A stretch of DNA of 64,000 nucleotides from DATJGR01 sp963780795 (lineage in GTDB: Bacteria > Pseudomonadota > Gammaproteobacteria > Pseudomonadales > Azotimanducaceae), in assembly GCA_963780795.1 (NCBI GenBank), contig CAWADH010000008.1, forward strand, positions 1,178,001-1,242,000, given 5' to 3'. The translations under genes and the position numbers were made by a program. Each line of letters starts with the position of its first letter. Positions within the stretch are counted from its first letter, which is position 1. This document shows positions 26,389-36,177 of this stretch, one piece after another. Under the pieces are notes generated by a model. It saw nothing but the letters and a program-made list of their open reading frames with translations. It ran no database searches and was not told the origin of the DNA.

Positions 26389-26675
26389 GGACTTTCGCGC
26401 CGTTCCTCGATCAATGCCTCAACGACACTCGCCTTCGTCTTGATCGGCGTGTATCCCCGCATAGCTTCGAGCGGCCGTGAGGTCTTCGACCGCTTGATCA
26501 AGCCCGCTTGCTCGAGGCGAGCGAGCCGCTCGTCGGGCAGCGATCTGCTATCGACACGCTCCAACATGGCAATCGGCTCGTCGCGATCCAGGATCAGCAC
26601 AGCCTGTCCGGCCCGAACCTTCTTGAGATAGGCACTCAGTCTGTTTTTGAGCTGCGAAATCGTTGCTTTTTCCAT
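26385..26675 (-). CDS. vapB: Phd/YefM-type antitoxin partner of the PIN toxin
   Basis: A 96-residue antitoxin. Its N-terminus, ATISQLKNRLSAYLKKVRAG, then VLILDRDEPIAMLERV, is the DNA-binding Phd/YefM fold in which a strand-helix unit binds the operator. The C-terminal part (about residues 60-96) should wrap the toxin. It precedes the toxin gene and overlaps it by four bases, implying coupled expression and autoregulation at its own promoter. The symbol reflects the pairing with a PIN toxin rather than an AbrB-type VapB fold. Confidence 0.87.
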   Translation of the reverse strand: MEKATISQLKNRLSAYLKKVRAGQAVLILDRDEPIAMLERVDSRSLPDERLARLEQAGLIKRSKTSRPLEAMRGYTPIKTKASVVEALIEERRESP

Positions 26676-26706
26676 GAGGCTATTATGGCCTTCTCAAAAG
26701 AGCCCA

Positions 26707-27576
26707 TCAAGCCTTCTTGCCCGCGGAAAGTTCGAGCCATTCGAGCAGCAGCGCCGTTACCCGCGCCGCTGCCTGATCGGTGATGAAGTGCCCGACCCCG
26801 GGCAACACCTCGAACCGATACGGTCCGGTGACGAAATCCCGCGTTGCGTCGGCGGCGACCTTACCGACCGTTGCGTCCTGATCGCCCCACACATACATCG
26901 TTGGGACCTTCACCGGCGGAACGTCCGGCAGCGCGAGCGTGCTGCCGGTGACGCGCGGCGCTCGATACCAGTTGATCGCCGCGTTCAATGCTTCGAACGT
27001 ACCCAGGCGGCTCAAGTAGGCCGAAACGTCCGGTTCCGGAACGCCTTGATGGCGCAGCGTGTCGCGCAGGCGCTTGGCGTCGTCGGCGAGCAGCTCCTTC
27101 GCCGCGTTGTCCTCCTGAAATGCGCGATGATGCCGCGATCGTTCGGACTGCGCCGCGTCGGCCTTCATCGCCCGCGCGAACGCGGCAGGATGCGGGCGCG
27201 ATAGAACCGTCAGGCTATCGAGTTCGTCGGGGAACTGCGCCGCGATCAGCCACGACAGTTGCCCGCCCCAATCGTGGCCGACCAGATTGAAGCGTTCGTA
27301 GCCCAACGACTTCACCATGGTGCGCGCGTCGGCAATCAGCCGGTCGGTCGAATAGTCTTCGACTTTGGCTGGACGCGCGTGCGGTGAGTAACCGCGCTGA
27401 TTCGGCGCCACCGCAAAATATCCCGCCGCTGCGAGCGCCGGCAGTTGATGACGCCACGTGTGACTCGTCTGCGGAAAGCCGTGCAACAACAGTACGAGCG
27501 GCGACCCCGGAACGCCGTCGACGTCCGCCTCGAAGACGAGCTTGTCGGCCAGCAGCTCGAGTTGCCGCACCGTCAT
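26707..27576 (-). CDS. Epoxide-hydrolase-like alpha/beta hydrolase
   Basis: A 289-residue alpha/beta hydrolase of the epoxide hydrolase/haloalkane dehalogenase branch: oxyanion motif LLHGFPQTSHTWRHQ near residue 30, nucleophile elbow VGHDWGGQLSW with Asp instead of Ser, acid residue in VWGDQDATVG near 243 and the catalytic His in GVGHFITDQ. Asp nucleophiles act on epoxides or carbon-halogen bonds. ATG 27576 overlaps the enoyl-CoA hydratase stop in ATGA, so the two are coupled; a longer open frame upstream is antisense-free but lacks homology. Confidence 0.88.
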   Translation of the reverse strand: MTVRQLELLADKLVFEADVDGVPGSPLVLLLHGFPQTSHTWRHQLPALAAAGYFAVAPNQRGYSPHARPAKVEDYSTDRLIADARTMVKSLGYERFNLVGHDWGGQLSWLIAAQFPDELDSLTVLSRPHPAAFARAMKADAAQSERSRHHRAFQEDNAAKELLADDAKRLRDTLRHQGVPEPDVSAYLSRLGTFEALNAAINWYRAPRVTGSTLALPDVPPVKVPTMYVWGDQDATVGKVAADATRDFVTGPYRFEVLPGVGHFITDQAAARVTALLLEWLELSAGKKA

Positions 27577-28406
27577 GGTTTCGCGACCTTCGCCATCAAT
27601 TCGCCCACCTTCAACTCGCCTTCGCGAGTCTGTCCGCCCATCTCGAGAAAGCGCTTCATGTTGCGTTGCGCACCTTCCGTGCGAAGCGTGCGCTGGAACA
27701 GGAACGCTTCGTCGGGCAGCGCTTCCGAAAGCGGTTTCTCGGCGTTGTTGATGCTCTCTTTGGCGAGCCGCACGGCTTCGACCGGAAATGTCGCAATGCG
27801 GCGCGCCAACGCTGTCACGAAGGGGCCGATTTCGTTCGCGGCGAAGATCCGGTTCAGGTAGCCCCATCGCTCGGCCGTTTCGGCGTCGAGATCGTCGGCG
27901 CCCAGGATGATCTCGATCGCGCGGCCACGGCCGACGAGGCGGGGCAGCCGCTGCGTACCGGTGCCGCCGGGCAGGATGCCTAGTGGCACTTCCATCTGAT
28001 TGATCTTGGTCTTGCCGCGCACGCCGAAGCGCATGTCGAAGGACGAAACGAGTTCGCTGCCGCCGCCGCCGACACGGCCTTCGATCTGCGCGATGGTCAC
28101 TTTGTCCATCGTACGGAAGCGTTCGCACATGGCGTGGTAGTCGTTCAGTTCGGGGTCGCGCTGCGCCGCCTCCTGGGTTGGAAACTGCAGAATCAGGCCC
28201 ACGTCGAAATGTGCCAGCAGGAAATCCGGATCGGCGCTCTTCAGCACGACGACAGTGAGGTTCGGGTCGGCCTTCAGTTCCTTCGACAACGCCGACAGTT
28301 CTGCGTAGAGCGGTCCGGTGATGACGTTGATCGGCGGCGCATCGACGGTGACCCAGGCAATGCGATTTTCGAGTTCTACGCGCAAAAGTTTGTAGTCGTA
28401 AGCCAT
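27573..28406 (-). CDS. Enoyl-CoA hydratase/isomerase (crotonase) family protein
   Basis: A 277-residue crotonase-fold protein. The usual landmarks are AWVTVDAPPINVITGPLYAE at residues 13-32, the oxyanion region around LLAHFDVGLILQFP, the second oxyanion segment QIEGRVGGGGSELVSSFDM near 107, and GILPGGTGTQRLPRLVGRGR near 145. The segment after the first oxyanion hole is unusual, so hydratase activity is not certain; isomerase or hydrolase members look similar. It is the first gene of a two-gene minus-strand unit with the epoxide-hydrolase-like gene. Confidence 0.87.
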   Translation of the reverse strand: MAYDYKLLRVELENRIAWVTVDAPPINVITGPLYAELSALSKELKADPNLTVVVLKSADPDFLLAHFDVGLILQFPTQEAAQRDPELNDYHAMCERFRTMDKVTIAQIEGRVGGGGSELVSSFDMRFGVRGKTKINQMEVPLGILPGGTGTQRLPRLVGRGRAIEIILGADDLDAETAERWGYLNRIFAANEIGPFVTALARRIATFPVEAVRLAKESINNAEKPLSEALPDEAFLFQRTLRTEGAQRNMKRFLEMGGQTREGELKVGELMAKVAKP

Positions 28407-28498
28407 GCCAAATCCCCCGGGGAAATTGCTCTGCTGAATTCGAAGACAGGCCGATTCTAGAACGCCTGCATCGGCGTTGCCTGGCCCTAGAAAAGAAA

Positions 28499-28527
28499 AG
28501 GCCGGTCTCTCGTCGAGAGACCGGCCT
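28499..28527 (-). terminator. Rho-independent terminator of the 28549-31503 receptor gene
   Basis: A perfect 13-bp stem with a 3-base loop lies 22 bases after the receptor stop. Read on the minus strand it is followed by TTTTCTTTTC, giving the U-rich tail. A strong intrinsic terminator for leftward transcription. Confidence 0.92.
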
Positions 28528-28548
28528 GATCGAGCCCGCGCTCGGGCG

Positions 28549-31503
28549 TTACTTCGTCGCGCCGAACGTGTACTGAACCCCGACCTTGATCAAGCGGCCG
28601 AACGGATCTGCCGTATACGGGTCGTAGTTCAGGTTCGTCGCCGTCTTCGGCGGGTCTTCGTCGAAGAGGTTCATGACGCCGACGCTAATCAGCGTCGAGT
28701 CATTGAACAGCGTGACGTTGTAGTAGAGGTCCTGATACGTCATCGAATCGATGTCGTGCAGCGGTGCATTCAACGCTGTGTCATCTTCGTAGTCCGAAAC
28801 ATAGCGGACCATGTACGTGAGGCGGTTCGAACCATACACGTACTTCGCCCACACGTTGCCTTTGAGATCGGGCAACGACGTGAACGGCGTGCCGATGTTC
28901 ATCTTGCCGACGAAATCGCCGCCCGGTGCCAGCGTCACGCCGCCGATGTCTTTGAAGTCGTCGGACGTGTAGTCGATCGTGTAGGTACCCTGCAGGCCGA
29001 ACGACAGCTGACCGCCGAACACGTCGTCGAAATCGTACTCGGCCGTGGCATCGACACCCGACGTCGAAAGGTCGGAACCGTTGATCACATGTACGTCGAT
29101 CCGTTCGATATTTCCCGGAGCAACGCCGGTCGGAACGATGTGGGTGCGCAGTTCCTGGCAATCTGCCGTCGCGGCACCGGCGCCGCCGTCGAAACACGCC
29201 TGCGAGGTGTACGCGTTGACGATCTGGTTCGGGTCTTCGGTCTGGAACGGATCTTTCAGATCGTACTTCCAGTAGTCGACCGTCGCAGTGAAGCCGCCCG
29301 CGTTGACGATGAAACCGAGACTGCTGGTCGTCGCCGATTCGTTGCTGAGAGCGGGGTTGCCGATGTTGTTAACCGCCTTGAACGCCGACGTCGGTGTGAT
29401 GAACACGAGTGCGGTGACCTGGCCACTGAGATAACTCTGCGGCGGACCGCGGAACGTCGTGGTGGCCGAACCGCGCAGCGCCAGCCAGTCGAGCGCCTGC
29501 CAACGGATGCCGATCTTCGGATCGACGGTCGAACCGACGTCGGAACCGTAGTCTTCGTAACGGAGTGCGAACTGCGCCTGAATCGTATCGGTGATCGGCA
29601 GCTGGAATTCGGTGAACGCCGCGTACACGTTACGGCTGGTGTTCGACTGCGTCGCGCCGGCGAGGAACGCGAACGGACCCGTCGGCGCAGTGCAGGCCAG
29701 CGACTTCGTGTTGCCGAGCGTTATCGAGTACGGATTCACGAACGGACACGGCGTTCTGTCGAGGTCGGTCAGTCTGTTCAGACTGAGGTCGTACTTCTCG
29801 TTCCGCACCTGCAGACCGGCCGCCCATGCCATTGTTCCGCCGGGCAGCGTCCACGGCGTTTCGCCGCTGATGACTGCGTCCCACGTCAGCAGGTCGCTCG
29901 TCTCTTCGTAACGCTGACCGCCGTAGAGCCACTGCAGCAGGCTGTTCGAATTCGCAACCGCAGGGTTGAAGCCGGGGTTCAGCTGGCCCGTCACTGCCGA
30001 ACGTTCGATCGCATTGGAGAACGGGTTGTAGTACTCGCACGGTCCGGTGCCAGGCGTGGAGGTTGCCGGGTCGCTGCCACCGGGCGTGCAGTTCTGACCG
30101 CCGAGACCATCGAGCGCAAACGCCATCCGTTCCACGTACATGTCGTTTGCCTGCAGCACCCGGTTACGCGACGAGTACGTGACCCCGATGTCGTAGCTGA
30201 TCGCTTCCTCGAAGAGGCTGCCGCTGAGACCCGTACCCAACCGATATGTGTTCACCCGTCGCGAACCGTTCTGCGGGTGGCCTTCGAGTCCCGTCACGCC
30301 GAGGTAGCGGCTTTGCGAGTAGACCGCCTGCGCGTCGCCCGGAATTCCGGCCACTGTGGTGAACATGCCGGGGTTTGCGGCCTTCATCGCGACGAGGCCG
30401 GGATGGTTCGGCGCAATCCAGCGGTCGGGACCAAACAACGACTGCGGCGGATAGCCGGGAGACGTTTTGCCGTTCGGCAGATCGAGGTACGAGTACAGCG
30501 CCTCGAAGTGGAATTTCGACGCGTCGCTCAGGTCGTAGTTGAACGACGTGAACATCTTGGTCGTTTCGGTCTTTTCCTGCAGGTTGTCGAAGAACGTGTA
30601 CTGGAAGCGGCATGTGCTGGGACCGCCCTGCGTCCCGTCGAGAAATGCGCCCGCCGCGGCGCATCCCGGATCGGCTACGCCTCCGCGCAACAGCCCGGCC
30701 GTTGCCGGAGTACCAGTTGCCGTTGGAGGCGGCAGATTGTTCGCGGTCGGTATGGCCTGATAGTACGTTCCCGGGTTACTGATACTGGACCAGCCGCCGG
30801 CCGCATTCGCGGAGAACGGACGCAGCGCCCAGTCGCGGTCCTTCACGTGCAGCTCCGAGAGGTAGTCATACTCGGCCGCGATCATGTAGTGCCACTGGTC
30901 GCCGGCGGTGCCCCAGATCATGTTGTATTGCTGGTTGCCCGCAGTGCGGACTGATTCGTCCATGTACTGGTCGCTTGCGCCGATTTCGAAGCCTTCGAAC
31001 TCGTTGCGGGTGATGAAGTTGACCACGCCTGCGATCGCGTCCGAACCATACGTGGCCGCCGCGCCGCCGAGCAGCACTTCTGTGCGCTCCAGTGCGGACG
31101 TTGGGATGATGCTGACGTCGACGCCGTTCGATTCGGTCGCGACCTGGCGCCGTCCGTTGATCAACGTGAGCGTTCGCGCTGCACCGAGACCGCGAAGGTT
31201 GATGCTGACCACCCCTTCGTTGCCTTGTCCGATGCCCTGGAACTGGTTGGTCTGGCCGAGGTTTCCGGAGGTGACGCCGAGCTGCCGGACCATCTCGATC
31301 ATGTTCGGACTGCCCTGATCGACCATGTCCTGCTGCGTGATGGTATCGACCGGCAGCGCAGCATCTTCGGCGGAGCCTTTGATGTAAGAACCGGTGACGA
31401 CGATCTCTTCGACGTTCGGAGCGGCGGCTTCCGCAGCCCACACGCGAGAGTTCCAGCCGACAAGCAAAAGCGCCGCGAGCGCGGCATAGCTCAATCGATT
31501 CAC
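28549..31503 (-). CDS. TonB-dependent outer-membrane receptor (984 aa)
   Basis: Outer-membrane beta-barrel transporter energised by TonB-ExbBD. Residues 1-23 are a signal peptide (LSYAALAALLLVGWNSRVWA). The plug follows: EEIVVTGSYIKGS at about 33, the TonB-box-like entry, INLRGLGAARTLTLINGRRQ near 100 and GSDAIAGVVNFITRNEFEG near 148. The barrel occupies the rest, ending VGVQYTFGATK with an aromatic near the C-terminus. At 984 residues it is on the long side, as for receptors of bulky organic ligands. No TonB or binding protein is adjacent. The substrate is unknown. Confidence 0.94.
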   Translation of the reverse strand: MNRLSYAALAALLLVGWNSRVWAAEAAAPNVEEIVVTGSYIKGSAEDAALPVDTITQQDMVDQGSPNMIEMVRQLGVTSGNLGQTNQFQGIGQGNEGVVSINLRGLGAARTLTLINGRRQVATESNGVDVSIIPTSALERTEVLLGGAAATYGSDAIAGVVNFITRNEFEGFEIGASDQYMDESVRTAGNQQYNMIWGTAGDQWHYMIAAEYDYLSELHVKDRDWALRPFSANAAGGWSSISNPGTYYQAIPTANNLPPPTATGTPATAGLLRGGVADPGCAAAGAFLDGTQGGPSTCRFQYTFFDNLQEKTETTKMFTSFNYDLSDASKFHFEALYSYLDLPNGKTSPGYPPQSLFGPDRWIAPNHPGLVAMKAANPGMFTTVAGIPGDAQAVYSQSRYLGVTGLEGHPQNGSRRVNTYRLGTGLSGSLFEEAISYDIGVTYSSRNRVLQANDMYVERMAFALDGLGGQNCTPGGSDPATSTPGTGPCEYYNPFSNAIERSAVTGQLNPGFNPAVANSNSLLQWLYGGQRYEETSDLLTWDAVISGETPWTLPGGTMAWAAGLQVRNEKYDLSLNRLTDLDRTPCPFVNPYSITLGNTKSLACTAPTGPFAFLAGATQSNTSRNVYAAFTEFQLPITDTIQAQFALRYEDYGSDVGSTVDPKIGIRWQALDWLALRGSATTTFRGPPQSYLSGQVTALVFITPTSAFKAVNNIGNPALSNESATTSSLGFIVNAGGFTATVDYWKYDLKDPFQTEDPNQIVNAYTSQACFDGGAGAATADCQELRTHIVPTGVAPGNIERIDVHVINGSDLSTSGVDATAEYDFDDVFGGQLSFGLQGTYTIDYTSDDFKDIGGVTLAPGGDFVGKMNIGTPFTSLPDLKGNVWAKYVYGSNRLTYMVRYVSDYEDDTALNAPLHDIDSMTYQDLYYNVTLFNDSTLISVGVMNLFDEDPPKTATNLNYDPYTADPFGRLIKVGVQYTFGATK

Positions 31504-31644
31504 GATTTCACCCCTCGTAATGGCCCAGTACAGACTCGGTCTGCGACGCCGGACGTACCCCCCGCCGACGTCGAAACAAATTGATACACCTGCGTAACAG
31601 GAAACTCAACCCAATAATGAATAAAAAAATGAGATCGACAAAAA

Positions 31645-31668
31645 GAAGCCGGCCATAGGGCCGGCTTC
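31645..31668 (-). terminator. Rho-independent terminator of the 31685-34072 receptor gene
   Basis: A perfect 10-bp stem (GAAGCCGGCC and its complement) with a 4-base loop lies 17 bases after the receptor stop and is followed on the minus strand by TTTTTG. It separates the two receptor genes, so each is probably transcribed on its own. Confidence 0.92.
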
Positions 31669-31684
31669 ATGCAGAGACGAGGCT

Positions 31685-34072
31685 CTACATCTGATACAGC
31701 AGTTCGACAGCGATCGTGCGAGGCGTACCCCATCCCTCGAACCCGCCATTGCCGAGCGGCAACGCTTCGGTGAGGTACTCCTTGTCGGTCAGGTTCTTCC
31801 CGATCAGCGACAATCGCAGCAGGCTGTTGTTCTCCATGTTCCACTGCAGCGCTGCGCGCGCGTCGACCAGCGAATAGGCCTTTTGCGTAACGACCGCGGC
31901 GGAGTTCGCGCCGCCGACCAGAATCATGTCGTCTTGACCATGTCCGACGACGCTCAGCGAAACGTTGTACGGGCCGAAGTCCTGCGAGTAGATCCCCTGC
32001 ACGGAGTAGTTGTACTTCGGTGCGCGGCCGAGATTCTCTCCGCCGAGCGAGACATTCGGACACGGTCCGCCGTTAGTGGTCGGGTTACATGCGGCACCGC
32101 CCGCGTCGAACGGCACGCGTTCGCTGCTGATGTCGAACTCGTCCACTTCGTTGTCCTGCCATCCGTAAGTCGCAACGAGCGAGAACAGGTCATTGATCAA
32201 CCACGCGGCCTGCACCTCCACGCCGTAGGTGTCGATGTCGCCCGATGCATTGTTGACGATCGTGTTGGTGCCGGGCGGTATGCCGTTCGTCGTCAATACG
32301 GAGCTGAACTGCGCTTCCTGCACGATCGTGTAGAAGCCGGTCAGGTTGAACTGCACGCGATGGTCGAAGAACTCGTTCTTACTGCCGATCTCGTACGCGT
32401 CGGCATTCTCGGGACCGAACGACAGGAACGCGGGATCGTTACCGCGGTTACTGAAGCCGCCGCTGCGGAAACCCTGCGAATAGCGCGCATACGCCATGTT
32501 GTCTTCGGTGAACTGGTACGTCGCGGTGCCCTCGTAGATCGTTTTGTTCCAGTCGTTGCTGCTGTTGATCGGGAACGGCGCCAGCGGCGTGGGATCCGTC
32601 GCGCCCTTCGGCGGATTGATCGATCCGGTCGGAATCGCCGCCGCGTAGAACGCCGCGTGGAAGTTGATGTCCTGTTGAATGCGGCGGGCGCCGAAGCTCA
32701 ACTCCAGTTGATCCGTCAGCTGATAGTTGATCGCGCCATAGGCCGCTTTCGACAAGTCCTGCTGATTGGTGCGTTGATACGAGCCCGTCGGAGGACCCTG
32801 GCAGAAGAGGTCACCGACGATCGGATTCGCGTTGAAGCCCGGAATGACCGCGCAAGGAACGCCTGTAGGCAAGCCGAGCGCCACAGCCGGCAACTGCAGC
32901 CGCTGGTTGGTACCCTGACGGAAGTTCAGCGACGTGTCGTAGTACAAGGCGCCCACCGTGAACGTCATGTTGGTTGCAAGATCGCCACTCAATCGCAGCT
33001 CTTCGCTGGTCTGCTGGAAGTTCTGGTTGCGTAGCGTGTGCAGCTGCGGCAACGGCACGGCGAGCGTGTCCATCGTCGAGTTGTCGAAATCCTGCTGCAC
33101 GATGTCTTTCGAATTCACCGAGCCGGTGATCGACTCCAGCGTCAGACCATCGCCGAGGTCCCACTGAATGTTCATGCCCCATTCGTCGACGTTGTACTTG
33201 ACCGGCTGCTTGAGGTTCGCCTGCGTTTTGTATGGCGTCTTGCCGTCGACGTAGGGATCGTTCGGAACACCCCAGTTGCCGGTGTCGTCGATGTTGTCGT
33301 ACCAGATCGTGGCGGTGATCGCTTCGACCGGCGCCCATTTGAGCGACGCGCTGTACGTCTTGTAGTCGACCTCGCCGTCGTCGGTGTGAAGCGTCTGATT
33401 CCGGTAGATGCCGTCGCGCTGCGAATCCGCCGCGGCCAGCTTCAGCGCGAGCGTGTCGTCGATCAGCGGTATGTTCACCTTGCCCTTGTACAGTTCCTCG
33501 TTGTAGGTACCGCCTTCGACCGACGCTTTCGCAGTGAACTCGTTGAACTGCGGTTGCGAACGGCGCACGACGATCGTGCCGCCGGTGGTGTTCTTGCCGT
33601 ACAGCACGCCTTGCGGACCCCGGTTCACTTCCATCTGGTCGACGTCGAACATGTCGATCAGCTGACCGGTGTTGGTGGCCATGAAGATGCCGTCGACCAC
33701 GATGCCGACCTGCGGCGGAGTGGTCTTCTCGACGTCGGCGCTGCCGATACCGCGGATGTAGATCGCGCCCATTGCGGGGCCGGCGGTCTGTTGCTGAATC
33801 GACACGTTGGGCATCAGTCCGTCCATGTCGGCCAGCGTGTAAGGCGCCAGCCGCGTGATGTCCTGCTGCGTGAACGCGGACACCGCGACCGGAACGTCCT
33901 GGATCTGTTCCTCTTCGCGCCGCGACGTCACGACGATCTCTTCAACGACGCCCGCGCTCGCCTGTTGCGGTTCGGCCGCATTCGAATCCGCGACGAATGC
34001 GAATGCCGCTGCTCCGGCAACGAATGCGCACGCCGAGGGCGCCATCGAAACCAACAGCTTCGAAAATCTCAT
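31685..34072 (-). CDS. TonB-dependent outer-membrane receptor (795 aa)
   Basis: A second TonB-dependent receptor, only distantly like its neighbour. The ATG at 34072 gives a signal peptide of about 33 residues; a longer frame upstream adds a basic non-signal stretch. The plug is clear: EEIVVTSRREEEQIQDVPVA near residue 43, YIRGIGSADVEKTTPPQVGI near 103 and NRGPQGVLYGKNTTGGTI near 150, which is the pattern of sphingomonad-type receptors used for complex organic compounds. The barrel ends in a C-terminal VELLYQM with hydrophobic alternation. Substrate unknown; the neighbouring M20 amidohydrolase may process what enters. Confidence 0.94.
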   Translation of the reverse strand: MRFSKLLVSMAPSACAFVAGAAAFAFVADSNAAEPQQASAGVVEEIVVTSRREEEQIQDVPVAVSAFTQQDITRLAPYTLADMDGLMPNVSIQQQTAGPAMGAIYIRGIGSADVEKTTPPQVGIVVDGIFMATNTGQLIDMFDVDQMEVNRGPQGVLYGKNTTGGTIVVRRSQPQFNEFTAKASVEGGTYNEELYKGKVNIPLIDDTLALKLAAADSQRDGIYRNQTLHTDDGEVDYKTYSASLKWAPVEAITATIWYDNIDDTGNWGVPNDPYVDGKTPYKTQANLKQPVKYNVDEWGMNIQWDLGDGLTLESITGSVNSKDIVQQDFDNSTMDTLAVPLPQLHTLRNQNFQQTSEELRLSGDLATNMTFTVGALYYDTSLNFRQGTNQRLQLPAVALGLPTGVPCAVIPGFNANPIVGDLFCQGPPTGSYQRTNQQDLSKAAYGAINYQLTDQLELSFGARRIQQDINFHAAFYAAAIPTGSINPPKGATDPTPLAPFPINSSNDWNKTIYEGTATYQFTEDNMAYARYSQGFRSGGFSNRGNDPAFLSFGPENADAYEIGSKNEFFDHRVQFNLTGFYTIVQEAQFSSVLTTNGIPPGTNTIVNNASGDIDTYGVEVQAAWLINDLFSLVATYGWQDNEVDEFDISSERVPFDAGGAACNPTTNGGPCPNVSLGGENLGRAPKYNYSVQGIYSQDFGPYNVSLSVVGHGQDDMILVGGANSAAVVTQKAYSLVDARAALQWNMENNSLLRLSLIGKNLTDKEYLTEALPLGNGGFEGWGTPRTIAVELLYQM

Positions 34073-34433
34073 GCTTGGTTTTCCCCTAATTGGCCCGTCG
34101 CGTTGCGACGGGATCGCTACCCCTTTAAACACCCCACTCGCCAAAAAACCGGCAAGCTTGATTCTTTTAAAAGATCGCCGTTTGAGAGTCAATGGCAGTA
34201 AAGCGCCTGAATTAGAGGTTGTTCGACTCGGCGGATGGCGCGGCCGCAGCAGAATTGCGCCCCGAAAGACGCGTCGCGACTCATGCGCCGCGGCTTCCAG
34301 TTGCCCCTCACTTCAATCGTTGGGAGTTGGACGGAACTTGCCTGAAAAATGTCCCGGCGGACGCGGACTTGTCGTCCGCCGGGCATCCCTGCAATCATGC
34401 GACTCGCGCGTTCGCCGTCCTCGGAGACTCATC
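34073..34433. other. Divergent intergenic region between receptor and M20 genes
   Basis: This 361-base gap separates two divergently transcribed genes and must hold both promoters. It is AT-richer near 34125-34205 than its surroundings. CTTTTAAAAG at about 34165-34174 is palindromic. I could not identify convincing -35/-10 pairs, an operator or a small gene in it. Confidence 0.4.
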
Positions 34434-35624
34434 ATGACCGCCGAACTGAAACAGATCGTGGCAAGCCGGATCGATGCACTGGCGGGCGAACTGATCGAGG
34501 TGTCGCACGACATCCACGCGCACCCGGAACTCGCCTTCAACGAGCATCACGCGAGCGGGCTGCTGTGCAACGCGCTGACGTCTGCCGGCCTCTCCGTCAA
34601 ACGCTCCGTTTACGGCCTCGAGACCGCGTTCGAGAGCGACTTCTCAGGCGGCGCGCCCGGCCCGCTCGTCGCTCTGCTCGCCGAATACGATGCGTTGCCC
34701 GGCATAGGCCACGCCTGCGGCCACAATCTGATCGCTACGTCCGCGCTCGGGGCGACACTCGGCCTTGCCGCGATCCGCGATCGTCTGTGCGGCACGGTGC
34801 GTCTGTTGGGGACGCCGGCCGAGGAGAAAGGCGGCGGCAAGGAACTGATGGCGCGCGCCGGCGCGTTCGACGGTGTCGATGCGGCAATGATGATTCATCC
34901 GTCGGGCATCAATCTGACGACGATGCCGTGCATCTGCGTAGCGGAGGTGCGGGTGGAATATCACGGTCGCGCGGCGCACGCGTCCGCCATGCCGCACCGC
35001 GGCATCAATGCGCTCGACGGTCTGCTGCTCGCATATCAGGCGATCTCGAACCTGCGGCAGCACATCCAGGCCACCGAGCGCATCCACGGCATCGTCACCG
35101 ACGGCGGGCTGGCACCGAACATCGTGCCGGACTTCGCGGCCGGTGATTTCTATGTGCGCGCCGCCAACGTCGACGATCTGGCGCGGCTGAAGCCTCGCGT
35201 GCAGGCATGCTTCGAGGCCGGGGCGAAAGGTAGCGGCTGCGAAGTCGACGTGAAGTGGGCAGGCGTGGACTATCTCGATCTCAATACCAACTGGCCGCTC
35301 GCGGCGAGCTTCCAGCGCAACGCCGAATCGCTGGGCCGCACGTTCTTCCCGATCGAAAAACTGCCGGCCGGCTCGAGCGGCAGCACCGACATGGGCAACG
35401 TCAGCTATCGCGTTCCGTCGATTCACCCGATGCTGGCGTCCGCGCCGAACAACGTGGTGATTCACCATCCGGACTTCGCGAAGTGGGCGGGCTCGGAGAT
35501 GGGCGATGCCGCCGCGCTCGACGGCGCGAAAGCGCTTGCGATGACCGCAATCGACTATCTGCAGTCCCCATCGCTGCAGGAAGAGTGCAAGCGCGCCTTT
35601 GCCGTATCGGTGGGGCTGTCGTGA
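34434..35624 (+). CDS. M20-family amidohydrolase/peptidase
   Basis: A 396-residue metal-dependent amidohydrolase of the M20D type (aminoacylase, hippurate or aminobenzoyl-glutamate hydrolase relatives). Motifs are HDIHAHPELAFNEHHAS at about residue 24, LAEYDALPGIGHACGHNL near 82 with the metal Cys/His, GTPAEEKGGGKELM near 124 with the catalytic Glu pair, and HGRAAHASAMPHRGINAL in the lid domain. ATG 34434 follows CGGAG. No signal peptide, so cytosolic. It is divergent from the TonB receptor and followed by a gamma-glutamylcyclotransferase-like gene, hinting at turnover of amino-acid conjugates or peptides. Confidence 0.92.
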   Translation: MTAELKQIVASRIDALAGELIEVSHDIHAHPELAFNEHHASGLLCNALTSAGLSVKRSVYGLETAFESDFSGGAPGPLVALLAEYDALPGIGHACGHNLIATSALGATLGLAAIRDRLCGTVRLLGTPAEEKGGGKELMARAGAFDGVDAAMMIHPSGINLTTMPCICVAEVRVEYHGRAAHASAMPHRGINALDGLLLAYQAISNLRQHIQATERIHGIVTDGGLAPNIVPDFAAGDFYVRAANVDDLARLKPRVQACFEAGAKGSGCEVDVKWAGVDYLDLNTNWPLAASFQRNAESLGRTFFPIEKLPAGSSGSTDMGNVSYRVPSIHPMLASAPNNVVIHHPDFAKWAGSEMGDAAALDGAKALAMTAIDYLQSPSLQEECKRAFAVSVGLS

Positions 35625-35664
35625 ACGATCACGCGAGCACGATCGCCTGAGCGCAACCGGCAAT

Positions 35665-36177
35665 GTGTGGGTGTTCGGCTACGGTTCGCTGATCTGGCGA
35701 CCCGACTTCCCGTTCGCGCAATGCGAGCGCGCGCGCATCGCCGGCTGGAGCCGGCGCTTCTGGCAAGGTTCGCACGACCACCGCGGAACGACTGATGCTC
35801 CGGGGCGCGTCGTCACGCTCGTCGCAACGCCTGCCGCGCACTGCGACGGCATCGCTTATCTGATCGACCACACGGTGTTCGAACATCTCGATCATCGCGA
35901 GAAGAACGGCTATGAGCGCAACGACGTCGAGTTGCAGTTCGAAAGCGATCGCGCGCGCGGCGTCGTGTACATCGCGCACCGGAACAATCACGCGTTCCTC
36001 GGAGAAGCGCCGATCGAGCGTATCGCGCTGCAGATCCTGAACAGTCGCGGACCGAGCGGGACCAACCGCGAATACCTGTACGAACTCGCCGCGGCGCTGC
36101 GCAACCTTGACGCTAACGATCCGCACGTGTTCGAGTTGGAAGCTCACGTAAAAGCGCTGGAAGCCGATGGACATTAG
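35665..36177 (+). CDS. Gamma-glutamylcyclotransferase (ChaC-like)
   Basis: A 170-residue protein of the ChaC branch, which degrades glutathione to 5-oxoproline and Cys-Gly. The N-terminal glycine loop VFGYGSLIWRPDFPF is diagnostic, followed by RRFWQGSHDHRGT and PGRVVTLV; the catalytic Glu is probably in HREKNGYERNDVE, where ChaC proteins have REKxGY. GTG 35665 is the only start close enough to the glycine loop; it lacks a clear SD, so translation may depend on the preceding gene 40 bases away. It overlaps the acyl-CoA dehydrogenase start by 11 bases. Confidence 0.88.
   Translation: MWVFGYGSLIWRPDFPFAQCERARIAGWSRRFWQGSHDHRGTTDAPGRVVTLVATPAAHCDGIAYLIDHTVFEHLDHREKNGYERNDVELQFESDRARGVVYIAHRNNHAFLGEAPIERIALQILNSRGPSGTNREYLYELAAALRNLDANDPHVFELEAHVKALEADGH

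Noticed and set aside
26707..28128. A longer epoxide-hydrolase-like protein fused to an Arg-rich N-terminus
   Set aside because: The extension lies in the shadow of the enoyl-CoA hydratase; ATGA at 27573-27576 gives a natural coupled start.
28477..30954. An 825-codon open frame on the plus strand opposite the large TonB receptor
   Set aside because: It is antisense to a protein with clear receptor motifs, is very Arg-rich and shows no recognisable domain. It is a GC-driven shadow frame.
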